Below are positions 17,421 through 27,644 of a DNA stretch of 41,780 bases, piece after piece; positions within the stretch are counted from its first letter, which is position 1, and the number at the start of each line of letters is the position of its first letter. The notes beneath the pieces are model-generated. The model was given only the letters and a program-made list of their open reading frames with translations, did no database searches and was not told the origin of the DNA. The DNA is from PALSA-612 sp963773055 (GTDB lineage Bacteria > Actinomycetota > Thermoleophilia > Gaiellales > Gaiellaceae). The position numbers and the translations under genes were made by a program. The stretch spans positions 1-41,780 of the forward strand of contig CAVYZL010000001.1 of NCBI GenBank assembly GCA_963773055.1, given 5' to 3'.

Positions 17421-18623
17421 GTGCGTGTCCTCGTCGTCGGCTCTGGAGGCCGGGAGCACGCGCTGGCCTGGAAGCTCGCGGAGAGCCCCGACCTCGAGGA
17501 GCTCCACGCCGCACCGGGCAATCCGGGGATCGCCGAGCTCGGCCACTGCCACCCGGTGCGCGCGGAGGACATGGATGGCGTGCGCGCGCTCGCGCGATCA
17601 CTGGACGTCGGGCTCGTCGTCGTCGGCCCCGAGGTCCCGCTCGTAGCGGGGCTCGCGGACTGGCTCCGCCTCGGCGGGATCCCCGTCTTCGGCCCGAGCC
17701 GCGACGCTGCGCGCATCGAGGGGTCGAAGATGTTCGCGAAGGAGGTGCTGGCCGCGGCCGGCGTGCCCACGGCCCGGACACTGGCGGTGGCAACCGCACC
17801 GTGCGTCCTCAAGCACGACGGGCTCGCGGCCGGCAAGGGCGTCTTCGTCTGCCGCACGGACGACGAGCTCCAGGTGGCGCTGACCGAAGTCGAGGCGCTC
17901 GGCGGAACGTTCCTGATCGAGGAGCTGCTCGAGGGCGACGAGCTCTCCGTGTTCGCGATCTGCGACGGGACGCGGGCGGTCGCGTTCGGAGCGGCCCGGG
18001 ACTACAAGCGGGCCGAGGACGGAGACGGTGGGCCGAACACGGGCGGCATGGGCTCGTACTCGCCGGTCGCGGACCTTCCGGCGCGCGTCGTCGACGATCT
18101 CGTGAAGGTGATCCACGCCCCCGTCGTCGCCGAGCTCGCAGCCCGCGGCGCGCCGTTCTCGGGACTGCTCTTCGCGGGATTGATGGTGACGAGTGACGGG
18201 CCACGCGTGCTCGAGTTCAACTGCCGCTTCGGCGATCCGGAGACGCAGTCGCTGCTCCCGCTCGTCGAAGGAGACCTGCTTGCACTATTGCTCGCTGCCG
18301 CGACCGGCGACCTCGACGACGCAGGAATCTCGTTCGCGACCAAAGCAGCCGTCACGGTCGTCGTCGCGGCGGCCGACTACCCGGTGTCGGGCGACACGGG
18401 CTCGCCGATCACGGGCATCGAAGAGGCGCGCGAGCGCGGAGCGCTCGTCTTCCACGCGGGGACGGCGCTGCGCGGCGACAGGCTCGTGACGAGCGGAGGG
18501 CGGATCCTCGGCGTGACGGGAACCGGCGCGGACCTCGCGAAAGCGCGCGAGACGGCGTACGCGGCAGTGTCCGAGATCGAGTTCGCCGGGGCGCGGTATC
18601 GTCGCGACATCGCCCGTGGCTGA
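17421..18623 (+). CDS. purD: Phosphoribosylamine-glycine ligase
   Basis: 400 residues from GTG 17421. ATP-grasp enzyme for step 2 of IMP synthesis. RVLVVGSGGREHALAWKL is the N-domain signature; VLKHDGLAAGKGVFVC binds ATP. GGPNTGGMGSYSP and LEFNCRFGDPETQSLLPL are family motifs. Overlaps purE by 8 bp and starts 20 bp after marR, so the run begins here. Confidence 0.97.
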   Translation: MRVLVVGSGGREHALAWKLAESPDLEELHAAPGNPGIAELGHCHPVRAEDMDGVRALARSLDVGLVVVGPEVPLVAGLADWLRLGGIPVFGPSRDAARIEGSKMFAKEVLAAAGVPTARTLAVATAPCVLKHDGLAAGKGVFVCRTDDELQVALTEVEALGGTFLIEELLEGDELSVFAICDGTRAVAFGAARDYKRAEDGDGGPNTGGMGSYSPVADLPARVVDDLVKVIHAPVVAELAARGAPFSGLLFAGLMVTSDGPRVLEFNCRFGDPETQSLLPLVEGDLLALLLAAATGDLDDAGISFATKAAVTVVVAAADYPVSGDTGSPITGIEEARERGALVFHAGTALRGDRLVTSGGRILGVTGTGADLAKARETAYAAVSEIEFAGARYRRDIARG

Positions 18624-19029
18624 CCGCGCCCCCCTCGTCGGCATCCTGATCGGCTCCGAATCCGACCGCGAGCGGATCCAGCCCGCGCTCGACGAGCTGG
18701 AGAAGCACGGGATCGCGTGCGAGCTCGACGTTCGCTCGGCACACCGCAACCCGGACGCCGTCGCGGAGTACGCGCGCTCTGCCCGTGAGCGAGGCATTCG
18801 CGTGCTGATTGCGGGTGCAGGGCTCGCCGCCGCCTTGCCAGGAGTCGTCGCCGCGCACACGGATCTCCCCGTGATCGGCGTGCCGCTCCGGTCGTCGATG
18901 AGCGTCGCCGACGGGCTCGACGCGTTGCTGTCGATCGTGCAGATGCCACCGGGAGTCCCGGTCGCCTGCGTCGGCGTCGACAACGCGAAGAACGCCGCGG
19001 CGCTCGCCGTTCGCATCCTCAACGCGTGA
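18616..19029 (+). CDS. purE: N5-carboxyaminoimidazole ribonucleotide mutase
   Basis: 137 residues, GTG 18616, overlapping purD. Class I PurE: VGILIGSESDRERIQPALDE and VRSAHRNPDAVAEYA with the catalytic His, then AGAGLAAALPGVVAAHTDLP and IGVPL. Shorter than most PurE (~160) because the C-terminal helix is trimmed. PurE normally works with PurK, which is not in the window. Stop overlaps the next start (GTGA). Confidence 0.95.
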   Translation: MADRAPLVGILIGSESDRERIQPALDELEKHGIACELDVRSAHRNPDAVAEYARSARERGIRVLIAGAGLAAALPGVVAAHTDLPVIGVPLRSSMSVADGLDALLSIVQMPPGVPVACVGVDNAKNAAALAVRILNA

Positions 19030-19532
19030 CGGCCGTCCGTCCGGCGACGCCCGCTGACGGACGCGCGATCGCCGAGGTGAAGATCGAGACCTGGCGTGCA
19101 ACGTACGCCGGCGTCGTCCCGCAAGCGGTGCTGGACGCGATGGAGGTCGAAGCGCACGCCCGGTACTGGGCGCGAGCGGCCGCGTGCGACGATGCGGGCA
19201 CGTTCGTCGCCGAGCAAGGCGGCGAGGTCATGGGCTTCGCTTCCTCCGGGCCTTGCTTCCACGACGTTGCGATCGGCGAGCTGTACGCCATCTACGTGCG
19301 GCCGTCAGCCTGGAGCACAGGCGCGGGGCTCGCACTGATGGAAGCCGGCGTCGTCTGGCTCTCGGAACGCTGGCCTGCTGCGGTGCTCTGGGTGGCGGAG
19401 GAAAATCCGCGAGCGCGGCGCTTCTACGAACGCTACGGGTGGGTGGCCGAAACGACACGCGTCGCGGAGGTCGCTCCCGGCGCCGTTATCAGCGAGGTGC
19501 TCTACCGCCTTTCCGGCCTCGACCGACGCTAG
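19026..19532 (+). CDS. GNAT-family N-acetyltransferase
   Basis: 168 residues, GTG 19026, GTGA overlap with purE. GNAT fold: VRPATPADGRAIAEVKIETW at the N-terminus, ELYAIYVRPSAWSTGAGLAL as strand 4 and acetyl-CoA loop, and ENPRARRFYERYGW near the end. The A-box is unusual (SAWSTGAG rather than R/Q-x-x-G-x-G/A). Substrate unknown. Sits within the purine run, possibly only as a passenger. Confidence 0.9.
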   Translation: MTAVRPATPADGRAIAEVKIETWRATYAGVVPQAVLDAMEVEAHARYWARAAACDDAGTFVAEQGGEVMGFASSGPCFHDVAIGELYAIYVRPSAWSTGAGLALMEAGVVWLSERWPAAVLWVAEENPRARRFYERYGWVAETTRVAEVAPGAVISEVLYRLSGLDRR

Positions 19533-19541
19533 TCTGGCATC

Positions 19542-20855
19542 GTGATCGCGCGGTACTCACGGCCGGCCATGGCCAGGGTCTGGTCGGAGGAGCGCAAGCT
19601 AGAGCTCTGGCTGGAGGTGGAGCTCGCCGCGCTCGACGCGTGGGCGGAGCTCGGCGTCGTGCCCGCGGACGCCGCGGCAGGCGTGCGTGCGCAAGCGGCG
19701 CCGCCGACACCAGCGCACGTCGCGGAGATCGAGCGCCGGACGGGCCATGACCTCGCGGCGTTCGTCGATGCGGTGGGCGAAGGACTCGACGCTGAGGGAC
19801 GGCGTTGGCTCCACTACGGGCTGACGTCGTCGGACGTCCTCGACACCGCGCTCGCGCTCCAGATCCGAGAGGCGGGCGCGCTCCTGCTCCAGGGCGTTGC
19901 GCACGCCTTCGACGCGGTCGTCGCCCGGGCGGAGGAGCACCGCGGAACGCTCGTGATCGGGCGAACGCACGGCGTGCACGCCGAGCCGACGACCTTCGGG
20001 CTGAAGCTCGCCGGCTGGGCGTTCGAGCTCGACCGCGACCGCGTACGGCTCGAGTCGGCCCTCGAGGAGCTGCGCGTCGGAAAGCTGTCAGGCGCGGTCG
20101 GAACCTACGCCGCGACCGGCCCTGAGCTCGAGCGTCTCGCGTGCGAGCGGCTCGGTCTGGAGCCGGCGCCGCACTCGACGCAGATCATCCAACGAGACCG
20201 GCATGCGCACCTGCTCTCGACGCTCGCCGTCGTCGCCTCCTCGCTCGACGCGTTCGCGCTCGAGATCCGCCACCTCGCGCGAACGGAGGTGCGCGAGGTC
20301 GAGGAGCCGTTCGGCAAAGGCCAGAAGGGCTCGTCGGCGATGCCCCACAAGCGGAACCCGATCACCGCCGAGCGCATCTGCGGCCTGGCCCGAGTCGTCC
20401 GCGCGGCGGCGCAGGTCGGCCTCGAGAACGTCGCGCTCTGGCACGAGCGCGATATCTCGCACTCCTCGGCGGAGCGCGTCGTCGTCCCGGACGCCTTCCT
20501 CGCCCTCGACTACATGCTCGACCGCTTCGGGTGGCTCGTCGAAGGGCTCGTCGTCCACCCGGACAGGATGCGCGCGAATCTCGACTCGAGCCACGGGCTC
20601 TTCTTCAGCCAGCGCGTGCTGCTCGCGCTCGTCGAGGCCGGGCTGCCGCGCGATGAGGCGTACGCGCTCGTGCAGCGCCACGCGATGGAGGCCTGGGACG
20701 ACGGCCGCGACTTTCGCGAGCTCGTCCGCGCAGACGCCGAGATCGAGGCCAGGGTCGATCTGGATGCCGTCTTCGACCTCACGGCGTACACGCGCCACAC
20801 CGATGTCGTCTTCGACAGGCTCTCGGCCTTGAAAGGAGCGCCCGTCCATGCCTGA
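19542..20855 (+). CDS. purB: Adenylosuccinate lyase
   Basis: 437 residues from GTG 19542; MIARYSRPAMARVWSEERKL aligns with known PurB starts, so the internal ATG at 19569 is rejected. Cleaves SAICAR and adenylosuccinate. The fumarase-superfamily signature GSSAMPHKRNP is at about residues 264-274. TSSDVLDTALALQ and GRTHGVHAEPTTFG hold catalytic residues. Overlaps purC by 8 bp. Confidence 0.97.
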   Translation: MIARYSRPAMARVWSEERKLELWLEVELAALDAWAELGVVPADAAAGVRAQAAPPTPAHVAEIERRTGHDLAAFVDAVGEGLDAEGRRWLHYGLTSSDVLDTALALQIREAGALLLQGVAHAFDAVVARAEEHRGTLVIGRTHGVHAEPTTFGLKLAGWAFELDRDRVRLESALEELRVGKLSGAVGTYAATGPELERLACERLGLEPAPHSTQIIQRDRHAHLLSTLAVVASSLDAFALEIRHLARTEVREVEEPFGKGQKGSSAMPHKRNPITAERICGLARVVRAAAQVGLENVALWHERDISHSSAERVVVPDAFLALDYMLDRFGWLVEGLVVHPDRMRANLDSSHGLFFSQRVLLALVEAGLPRDEAYALVQRHAMEAWDDGRDFRELVRADAEIEARVDLDAVFDLTAYTRHTDVVFDRLSALKGAPVHA

Positions 20856-21710
20856 CGCCGCCCACATCGCCAGCGGCAAGGTGCGCGAGCTGTTCGCGCT
20901 CGACGACGAGCGGCTGCTGCTCGTCGCCTCCGACCGGATCTCCACCTTCGACGTCGTGCTGCCGACCGAGATCCCGGACAAGGGCCGTGTGCTCACCGGG
21001 CTCTCGGCCTACTGGTTCGCGCGCACGAGCCAGATCTGCGCCAATCACCTGATCGAGGTCCGGGAGGACGGACGGTCATCCGAGTGCGCGCGCCTCGAGA
21101 TGCTGCCGCTCGAGTGCGTCGTCCGCGGGTATCTCACCGGCTCCGGCTGGAAGGACTACCTCCGGGATGGCGCCGTCTGCGGCCACGAGCTCGAGCCCGG
21201 GCTCGTCGAGTCCCAACGCTTGCCGGCGCCGCTCTTCACTCCGGCGACGAAAGCCGTCGAGGGCCACGACGAGAACATCGACGCCGCCCGGGCGATCGAG
21301 ATCGTCGGCGAGGAGCGGTTCAGGGAGCTCGAGCGGGTCTCGATCGCGCTGTACGAGTTCGGCGCGGCGCATGCTGCCGAGCGCGGGATCATCGTCGCCG
21401 ACACGAAGTTCGAGCTCGGCCTAGACAGGGAGGGACGGACTCGTGCTCGCGGACGAGGCGTTGACGCCCGATTCGTCGCGGTTCTGGCCGGCCGACACGT
21501 ATGCCGCCGGCGGCCCACAACCCTCCTTCGACAAGCAGTTCGTGCGCGACTACTGCGAGTCGCTCGGCGTGGGACAAGGATCCTCCAGGCCCTGAGCTGC
21601 CCGACGACGTCGTCGAGGGAACGCGTGCCCGGTACGTCGAGGCGTTCGAGCGCCTGACCGGGATTGCGTTCGACGATTACGTCGCCGACCCGTCCGTCGT
21701 CCTCGCGTGA
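20848..21710 (+). CDS. purC: SAICAR synthetase, two single-base frame breaks
   Basis: About 287 residues once two extra bases are ignored, one near 21439 and one near 21569. Frame 1 gives HIASGKVRELFALDDERLLL, SDRISTFDVVLPTEIPDKG, CVVRGYLTGSGWKDY and IIVADTKFELGLD. The second frame gives ADEALTPDSSRFWP and FDKQFVRDYCESLG. The third gives WDKDPPGPELPDDVVEGT up to the stop at 21710. All family motifs are intact. Because purC is normally essential for purine synthesis and every protein segment is well preserved, consensus error is the likely cause. Stop overlaps purS (GTGA). Confidence 0.93.
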
Positions 21711-21942
21711 GAGTGACGGTGAAGGTTCGCCCGAAGGCGGGCATCCTCGACCCGCAGGGCGAGGCTGTTTGCGACGCCCTTCGCCATCTCGGCTTCGAGG
21801 TCGCCGACGTGCGCGTCGGTCGCCTGCTCGACCTCGAGGTCGCGGACAGCGATGCCGACGCCGCCCGCGCCGCGGCCGAGCGCATGTGCGAGCAGCTGCT
21901 CGCGAACGCGCTGATCGAGACGTACGAGGTCGAGGTCGCCTT

Positions 21943-21946
<4 letters not shown>
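21707..21946 (+). CDS. purS: FGAM synthase subunit PurS
   Basis: 79 residues from GTG 21707. KVRPKAGILDPQGEAVCDAL and VRVGRLLDLEV are the PurS motifs. Small subunit of the three-part formylglycinamidine ribonucleotide synthase, bridging PurQ and PurL. Overlaps purC and purQ by 4 bp on each side, so it is tightly coupled. Confidence 0.96.
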
Positions 21947-22613
<667 letters not shown>

Positions 22614-22617
<4 letters not shown>

Positions 22618-23600
22618 CCCGGACGTTCGACGAGGTCGCGCGAGCCCGATCGGCCGAATACGCGAAGGATGTCGGCGACGAGGGGTTCCTGCGCGAGCTC
22701 AACGAGCGGCTCGAGCCGGCCGAGCAGGCGCTCTACACCGACTGCGAGATCGAGCATCCGTTCGTCTTCGTCGTCGGCCTGCCCCGTTCGGGCACGACGC
22801 TGCTCTCGCAGGTGCTCGCGTACTCGCTCGACGTCGGCTACGTCTCGAACTTCGCCGCGCGGTTCTGGCTCGCGCCGGTGCACGGCCTCCGTCTCGAGCG
22901 GATCTTGCTCGGTGACGAGCGACCCGCCGCGTTCGAGTCGGACTACGCCCGTACCTCCCACCCGCGCGAGATCCACGAGTTCGGCTACTTCTGGCGGCAC
23001 TGGCTCCGCAAGGAGCGCTTCGCCGACGTCGTCGCGTCGCAGGAGCTCGAGGAGACGATCGACTGGCCTGGGCTGAAGCGGACGCTCGCCAATGTGCAGC
23101 GCGAGCTGGGCAAGCCATATGTGGGCAAGAACATGCTCGGCGCGTACCACATGGCTCGGCTCGGCCGGGTGCTCGAGCAGGTCATCTGGGTGCTCGTCGA
23201 GCGCGATCCGCTCGACGCCGCCGTCTCCATCCTCGACGCGCGGCGCAAGCACTACGCCGATCCGCGAGCCTGGTGGAGCTACGTGCCGCTCGAGTACGAC
23301 CGCCTCGCGGGCCTCGACGAGTGGCAGCAGGTCGCGGGCCAGGTGCACTATCTGTCGCGCCTCTACGAGCGGGAGCTGGACGGCCTCGGCGAGACAGGGA
23401 TCCGCGTCCGCTACGCGGAGCTCTGCACGGAGCCCGCAGGCGTGCTTCGGGAGGTCTCGTCCCGGTGCGAGCGGCTCTTCGGCCGGCCGATCCCGATCGT
23501 CTCCGAGCCGTCCTCTTTCCCCGTCCGCACGTACGACAGCCGCGCGGACGACAAGGCCCGTTTCGCCGATCTGCTCGAAGCGCTCGCCGACGAGGGCTGA
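22614..23600 (+). CDS. PAPS-dependent sulfotransferase-family protein
   Basis: 328 residues from GTG 22614, GTGA overlap with the purQ stop. FVVGLPRSGTTLLSQVLA is the 5'-phosphosulfate-binding loop, and VLVERDPLDAAVSILDARR is the 3'-phosphate motif. This places it in the Sulfotransfer_1/3 superfamily. Acceptor unknown; cell-surface glycan or lipid is plausible. The coupling to purQ means it is made together with purine enzymes. Confidence 0.85.
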
Positions 23601-23602
23601 CG

Positions 23603-24319
23603 ATGGCCAAGACGATGGCGATGCACCAGCCGAACTACGTCCCCTGGCTCGGCTACTTCCACAAGCTCGCCCGCTGTGACGTGTTCGTCTACCTCGACGC
23701 CGTTCAGTTCCCGCGCGGGCAGAGCTTCGGCGCGCGCAACCGGATCAAGACACCGAACGGCGTCGCCTGGCTCACGATCCCCGTCGCGCGTCCCCATGGC
23801 CGCGACGGCAAGGTGACGTACGCCGAGGTCGGCTTCGCCGACGAGGGCTGGCGCGAGAAGCACCTGAAGACGGTCGAGATGAGCTACCGGAAGGCGCCGC
23901 ACTTCGACCAAGTGTTCGCCCTCTACCGGGACGGGCTGTACGCCGGCGACACGCTGCTCGACGTGAACCTCGGCCTGATCGAATCGATGGCGAGCCTGCT
24001 CAGCCTGACGACGACGCGGGTGCGGCTGTCCGAGCTCCTCGACGAGTTCGGTCAGAAGAACACGCTGATCGCTGACCTCTGCCTCGCCGTTGGCGCGGGC
24101 ACCTACCTCTCGGGCAGCGGAGGCGGGCGGGAGTATGCGGACGCCGACGAGCTCGCGGCACGCGGCGTCGGGCTCGCATTCGACGAATACGAGCCGCCCG
24201 AATACGCGCAGCTCTGGGACGGCCCGTTCGAGCCGGGACTGTCGATCCTCGACCCGCTCTTCAACTGCGGCGCCGACGGCTGCCGCGCACTGCTCGAAGG
24301 CCCGCCGCCCTCAACCTGA
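23603..24319 (+). CDS. WbqC-like family protein
   Basis: 238 residues from ATG 23603, 2 bp after the sulfotransferase. MAMHQPNYVPWLGYFHKLA and DAVQFPRGQSFGARNRIKT are WbqC signatures; WLTIPV and YLSGSGGGREYAD follow. Members often sit in polysaccharide and sugar-amine loci, with a proposed role in glycan modification. Together with the sulfotransferase this suggests a surface-glycan pair attached to the pur run. Confidence 0.88.
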   Translation: MAKTMAMHQPNYVPWLGYFHKLARCDVFVYLDAVQFPRGQSFGARNRIKTPNGVAWLTIPVARPHGRDGKVTYAEVGFADEGWREKHLKTVEMSYRKAPHFDQVFALYRDGLYAGDTLLDVNLGLIESMASLLSLTTTRVRLSELLDEFGQKNTLIADLCLAVGAGTYLSGSGGGREYADADELAARGVGLAFDEYEPPEYAQLWDGPFEPGLSILDPLFNCGADGCRALLEGPPPST

Positions 24320-24632
24320 GCTGCCCGTCTCCGAGCCCCCAGCCTCCGAGCCGCGGCCTCCGAGCCCCGGCCTCCAGGCCCAGCGCCGCCCCGAGCTCCG
24401 GATGCTTGGCGAGCTCTGTCTTGAGCCGCACGACGTCTCGTGCACGCAGCGTCACTGGCCCGCGCCGGGCGGCGCCGCCGGTCGCGTAGGCAAACCGGAC
24501 GAGCCGCTCGCCGTCTCCCCGCTCGAGCAGCTGGACGAGAGACGAGAACCGCTTGCCGTCGACGCGCTGATCGAGCCGCACCTCGTCGATGCATTGCGCC
24601 CTGCCCCACGGCGTTGCGACATCCGTTCCCAT
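24261..24632 (-). CDS. Hypothetical protein
   Basis: 123 residues from ATG 24632. Residues 14-85 look like a compact domain (CIDEVRLDQRVDGKRFSSLV, then ERLVRFAYATGG and VTLRARDVVRLKTELAKHPE). The last 35 are Gly/Arg-rich and overlap the WbqC 3' end by 59 bp on the opposite strand, so the true stop may be earlier after an indel. I recognise no family. Confidence 0.5.
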   Translation of the reverse strand: MGTDVATPWGRAQCIDEVRLDQRVDGKRFSSLVQLLERGDGERLVRFAYATGGAARRGPVTLRARDVVRLKTELAKHPELGAALGLEAGARRPRLGGWGLGDGQLRLRAAGLRAVRGSRRRRS

Positions 24633-24687
24633 GTGCCGAGCATAGGCCCGGCCGCTTCACACGTCTGTGCCGAGTGTGTGCCGAATC

Positions 24688-25189
24688 TCAGCCGTCCGCC
24701 GGCGCCGGAGGGGGCACGGGCGTGAGCTCGGGGAAGGCAGGCGGACGTGTGAGCACGGGTTGCGCGGGCGCCGGAGCCGCCTGGCTCGGGCTCGACTTCG
24801 GCTTCGGAGCCGCCGGGGCCTGACGATTCGCCGGCGTCGGCCGCTGCGTCGGCCTGCTGCGCCGGCTGCGCTCGCGGAGGAGCGGCAGCGGGCTCCGGCG
24901 CACTCGCGGGCTGCGGCGTCACCGGCGCGGCCGGCTGCGAGGAAGAAGACGTCGGATGAGCGTCGGGCTTCGAGCCCGCCTTGTGCTTCGCCGGACGCAG
25001 CTTTTTGGGCTTCACGTTCCGGTGGGGAACGACTGCGGCCACGGCGGTGGCCGTCGGAGGCAGCGCGAGCGAGGGCGTCAGCCGCGGCGTCTCGCCCTTG
25101 ACAGCGATCGCCCAGAACTGGACGGCCGCCGTCGAGACGACGATCGCGGTGCCGGCCCGGACGGCGATCAGCAGCAGGCTCGCCCTCAT
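24688..25189 (-). CDS. Pro/Ala-rich single-pass membrane protein, probably frameshifted
   Basis: About 166 residues from ATG 25189, which overlaps the diguanylate cyclase stop (ATGA). MRASLLLIAVRAGTAIVVST is a TM anchor. The rest is a Pro/Ala/Ser/Lys-rich presumed extracytoplasmic stalk. In the ATG frame the tail becomes unlike the rest after about 24850, while the neighbouring frame continues Pro-rich (APAPAQPVLTRPPAFPELTP) and stops at 24688, so I infer one indel. Low-complexity, no known domain. Confidence 0.5.
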
Positions 25190-26829
25190 CCTGCGGCCTC
25201 CATGACACGGTTCTTGCCGCCGCTCTTCGCCTCGTAGAGCGCTTCGTCCGCGGCCGCAGAGAGGTCCTCCGCGCGTTCCACGGGCGGGCAGGAGGCGACG
25301 CCGAAGCTCGCCGTTACCGACAACCGCCCGCCGTCGGGCACCTCGATCCGGAGCGCCGCCACGCGCTCGCGCAACCTCGCGGCGACCACGGCGGCGCCGG
25401 CGGCGTCCGTCTCGGGCAGGAGGATCGCGAACTCCTCGCCGCCGATGCGGGCCGGAACGTCGATCTCACGCAATGTCATACGAAGGACCTCGGCGAAGGC
25501 GCGCAGCACCTCGTCCCCCGACTGGTGGCCATGCTGGTCGTTGACGAGCTTGAAATCGTCGAGGTCGGCCGCGATCAGAGCTACCGGACGGCCGGAGCGG
25601 GAGCGACGTTTCGCCTCGGCCGCGAGCTGGTCGAGGAAGCGCCGACGGTTCGCGAGCCCGGTCAGCGGATCGGTCATCGCCTCGCGCTTCGCAATCGCGT
25701 GCTGACGCGCGTTCTCGACGGCGACAGACGCCTGCGCGGCCAAGCGCTCGGCCCGCCTGCGCTCGAGCTCGCTGAAGCCGCCGATCGGCGGATAGAGGAG
25801 CGCGACCGCCTGGCCGCCGTTCGGGCCTGCCAGCTCGAGCCTGAGCGGCTCCGTCAGCGCAGGCTGGTCGCCGATCACCGCCACTTCGTCTTTGCCCTCG
25901 AGCAGCACACCGCCGACCGCGCCCGTCGCCTCGACCACGGACTCGAGGATCACGGGCAAGAGCGCGCGCCGGTCGTGGGCTGCCGCGAGGGCAGTGCCGA
26001 CGAGCTCGATCGACTCCACATCCTCGCCTTCGCGCCGTTGTCGAACGCGACGCCGCATGATCGGGACGAGGGCTTCGGACAGAAGGACGAGCGTGAGCAG
26101 CGTGGCGACGGCCGCGAGCGCGATGTTCCTGTTTCGCTCCTGCGACGCCAAGACGAGCTCGGCCGCCGGCAGGAGGGCGACCAGCCGGCCGGCGCCAGCG
26201 GGTAGTAGCGTCGCGCCCGCGCGATACGCGTTCGAGCCGAGCGTCACCGTCTGCGCCTCGCCGCCATGCACATCGAGGCTCGCACCTGGCGCGAGCGCTC
26301 CCCCGGCGACTCGGCCGTTGCGCTCTACGAGCAGGACGGCGCCCGATCGCCGGCCGATGGTCGTGAGCAGCCGAGCGTCGAGCGGCACGACGATGCCGAC
26401 GCGACCGATGCGGCGTCCGTGTCGCCCGATCACCGCGACCGTCGGGACGATCGCACCGTCCGGGGCATTGCCGACGAGCGGACGGCCGGCGGCCGCGACG
26501 ACGAGCCCAGGCGTCTTCTTTACGATCGAAGCAAGAGAAGTGGCGCGGCGGCTGACGATCGCCTGCTGGACCGCGGGTTCGTTGGCGAGCCTTCTCGCCT
26601 CGGCATCGGCGAGCGCGATGCGCGCGCCGAGCTCGGCCGTGGAGGCGCGGAGGGCGGTCGCGAGCCGAGCGTCCATCGCGCTTCGGTCGCGGGCGTCGAG
26701 CTCCATCGAGGCGAGCCATGCGCTGAGACCGACGGGCACGGCGAGTAGGAGGAGTGCTGCGGCCGCGAACCGGAGCCGGTCCCGAAAACGCGCCTCTGAG
26801 GGGCGCGCACCAAACGGCAATGGCGCCAT
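25186..26829 (-). CDS. Membrane diguanylate cyclase (GGDEF)
   Basis: 547 residues from ATG 26829, preceded by a purine-rich GGGGTAAGGGA site. TM1 at ~20-42, an extracytoplasmic sensor segment to ~230 (CACHE-like in size), TM2 at ~234-256. A GAF-like stretch (LLPVILESVVEATGAVGGVL) follows. The GGDEF domain starts at AMTDPLTGLANRRRFLDQL. The active-site loop RIGGEEF is at 463-467 and the inhibitory RxxD site (REID) at 454-457, exactly five residues upstream. So it should make c-di-GMP and be product-inhibited. Coupled to the Pro-rich membrane protein. Confidence 0.93.
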   Translation of the reverse strand: MAPLPFGARPSEARFRDRLRFAAAALLLLAVPVGLSAWLASMELDARDRSAMDARLATALRASTAELGARIALADAEARRLANEPAVQQAIVSRRATSLASIVKKTPGLVVAAAGRPLVGNAPDGAIVPTVAVIGRHGRRIGRVGIVVPLDARLLTTIGRRSGAVLLVERNGRVAGGALAPGASLDVHGGEAQTVTLGSNAYRAGATLLPAGAGRLVALLPAAELVLASQERNRNIALAAVATLLTLVLLSEALVPIMRRRVRQRREGEDVESIELVGTALAAAHDRRALLPVILESVVEATGAVGGVLLEGKDEVAVIGDQPALTEPLRLELAGPNGGQAVALLYPPIGGFSELERRRAERLAAQASVAVENARQHAIAKREAMTDPLTGLANRRRFLDQLAAEAKRRSRSGRPVALIAADLDDFKLVNDQHGHQSGDEVLRAFAEVLRMTLREIDVPARIGGEEFAILLPETDAAGAAVVAARLRERVAALRIEVPDGGRLSVTASFGVASCPPVERAEDLSAAADEALYEAKSGGKNRVMEAAG

Positions 26830-26876
26830 TCCCTTACCCCTTCCTTTGCTCCACCTTCCCCTGTTCGGCTCGGCGT

Positions 26877-27644
26877 TTGAGTGCACCTGCTCTATCCCCA
26901 ATCGAGGGATCAAGTCAGACTCACCCCATTCGAGCGCACGGACGACATACCCACGGGCTCGTCGACCGGTCGATCATCCGCAGCCACGCGGGCATCCGGG
27001 CGGTGGCGCTCAGCCTTGCGGTGCTCGGGACGACTGCGCTCGTCCAGGCGCTGATCCTGGCGACGAGTGGCAGCGTCGCGCTGCTCGCCGACCTGATTCA
27101 CAACATCGGCGATGCGCTGACCGCGATCCCATTGGGCATCGCATTCTTTCTCCGGAGCTCGCGCGGCGAGCAGATCGCGGGCTACTTCGTCGTGCTCGCG
27201 ATCTTCGTCAGCGCGTGCGTCGCGCTCGTGGAGTCGATCGACCGGCTGCTGCACCCGCGCGAGCTCACGCACCTCTGGCTGCTCGCGGCGGCCGGCGTCG
27301 TCGGTTTCGCCGGGAACGAGCTCGCAGCGCGCATTCGCCTTCGCGCCGGCAGGCGTCTCGACAGCCCGGCGCTCGTCGCCGACGGGAACCACGCGCGGAT
27401 CGACGGCTTCGTGTCGCTGTCGGTCGTCGCGAGCGCCGCCCTCGTCGCCGTCGGGCTGGACCGGGCCGACCCGATCGTCGGCATCGCCATCACGGTCGTC
27501 ATCCTCCGCATCACGTGGGCGTCGTGGCACACGATCCGTCACGGGCTCCATGAGCACGACCACGAGCAAACCGCGAGCGGGCACGAGCATGGCCCACAGG
27601 TGGTAGCGTCGGCGCGTGCCGAGCCCCGCCGCCAAACCCGCTGA
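26877..27644 (+). CDS. Cation diffusion facilitator transporter
   Basis: About 255 residues; the start is uncertain. TTG 26877 is the nearest in-frame candidate giving a short His-rich N-terminus (AHGRHTHGLVDRSIIRSHAG), and an upstream indel could hide an ATG. About six TM segments. Metal-site motifs LADLIHNIGDAL (TM2) and VADGNHARIDGFVSL (TM5) have the paired Asp/His-x-x-x-Asp pattern of CDF exporters. The C-terminus HDHEQTASGHEHGP is His-rich. Exports Zn2+/Co2+/Fe2+ or similar by proton antiport. Divergent from the diguanylate cyclase. Confidence 0.85.
   Translation: MSAPALSPIEGSSQTHPIRAHGRHTHGLVDRSIIRSHAGIRAVALSLAVLGTTALVQALILATSGSVALLADLIHNIGDALTAIPLGIAFFLRSSRGEQIAGYFVVLAIFVSACVALVESIDRLLHPRELTHLWLLAAAGVVGFAGNELAARIRLRAGRRLDSPALVADGNHARIDGFVSLSVVASAALVAVGLDRADPIVGIAITVVILRITWASWHTIRHGLHEHDHEQTASGHEHGPQVVASARAEPRRQTR

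Noticed and set aside
21430..21575. Programmed frameshifting or pseudogenisation of purC
   Set aside because: Two separate extra bases without slippery sequence, in a gene needed for purine synthesis; fits the window-wide insertion bias.
26820..26876. ATG at 26820 as start of the CDF transporter
   Set aside because: No ribosome site, overlaps the start of the divergent diguanylate cyclase, and adds residues unlike CDF N-termini.
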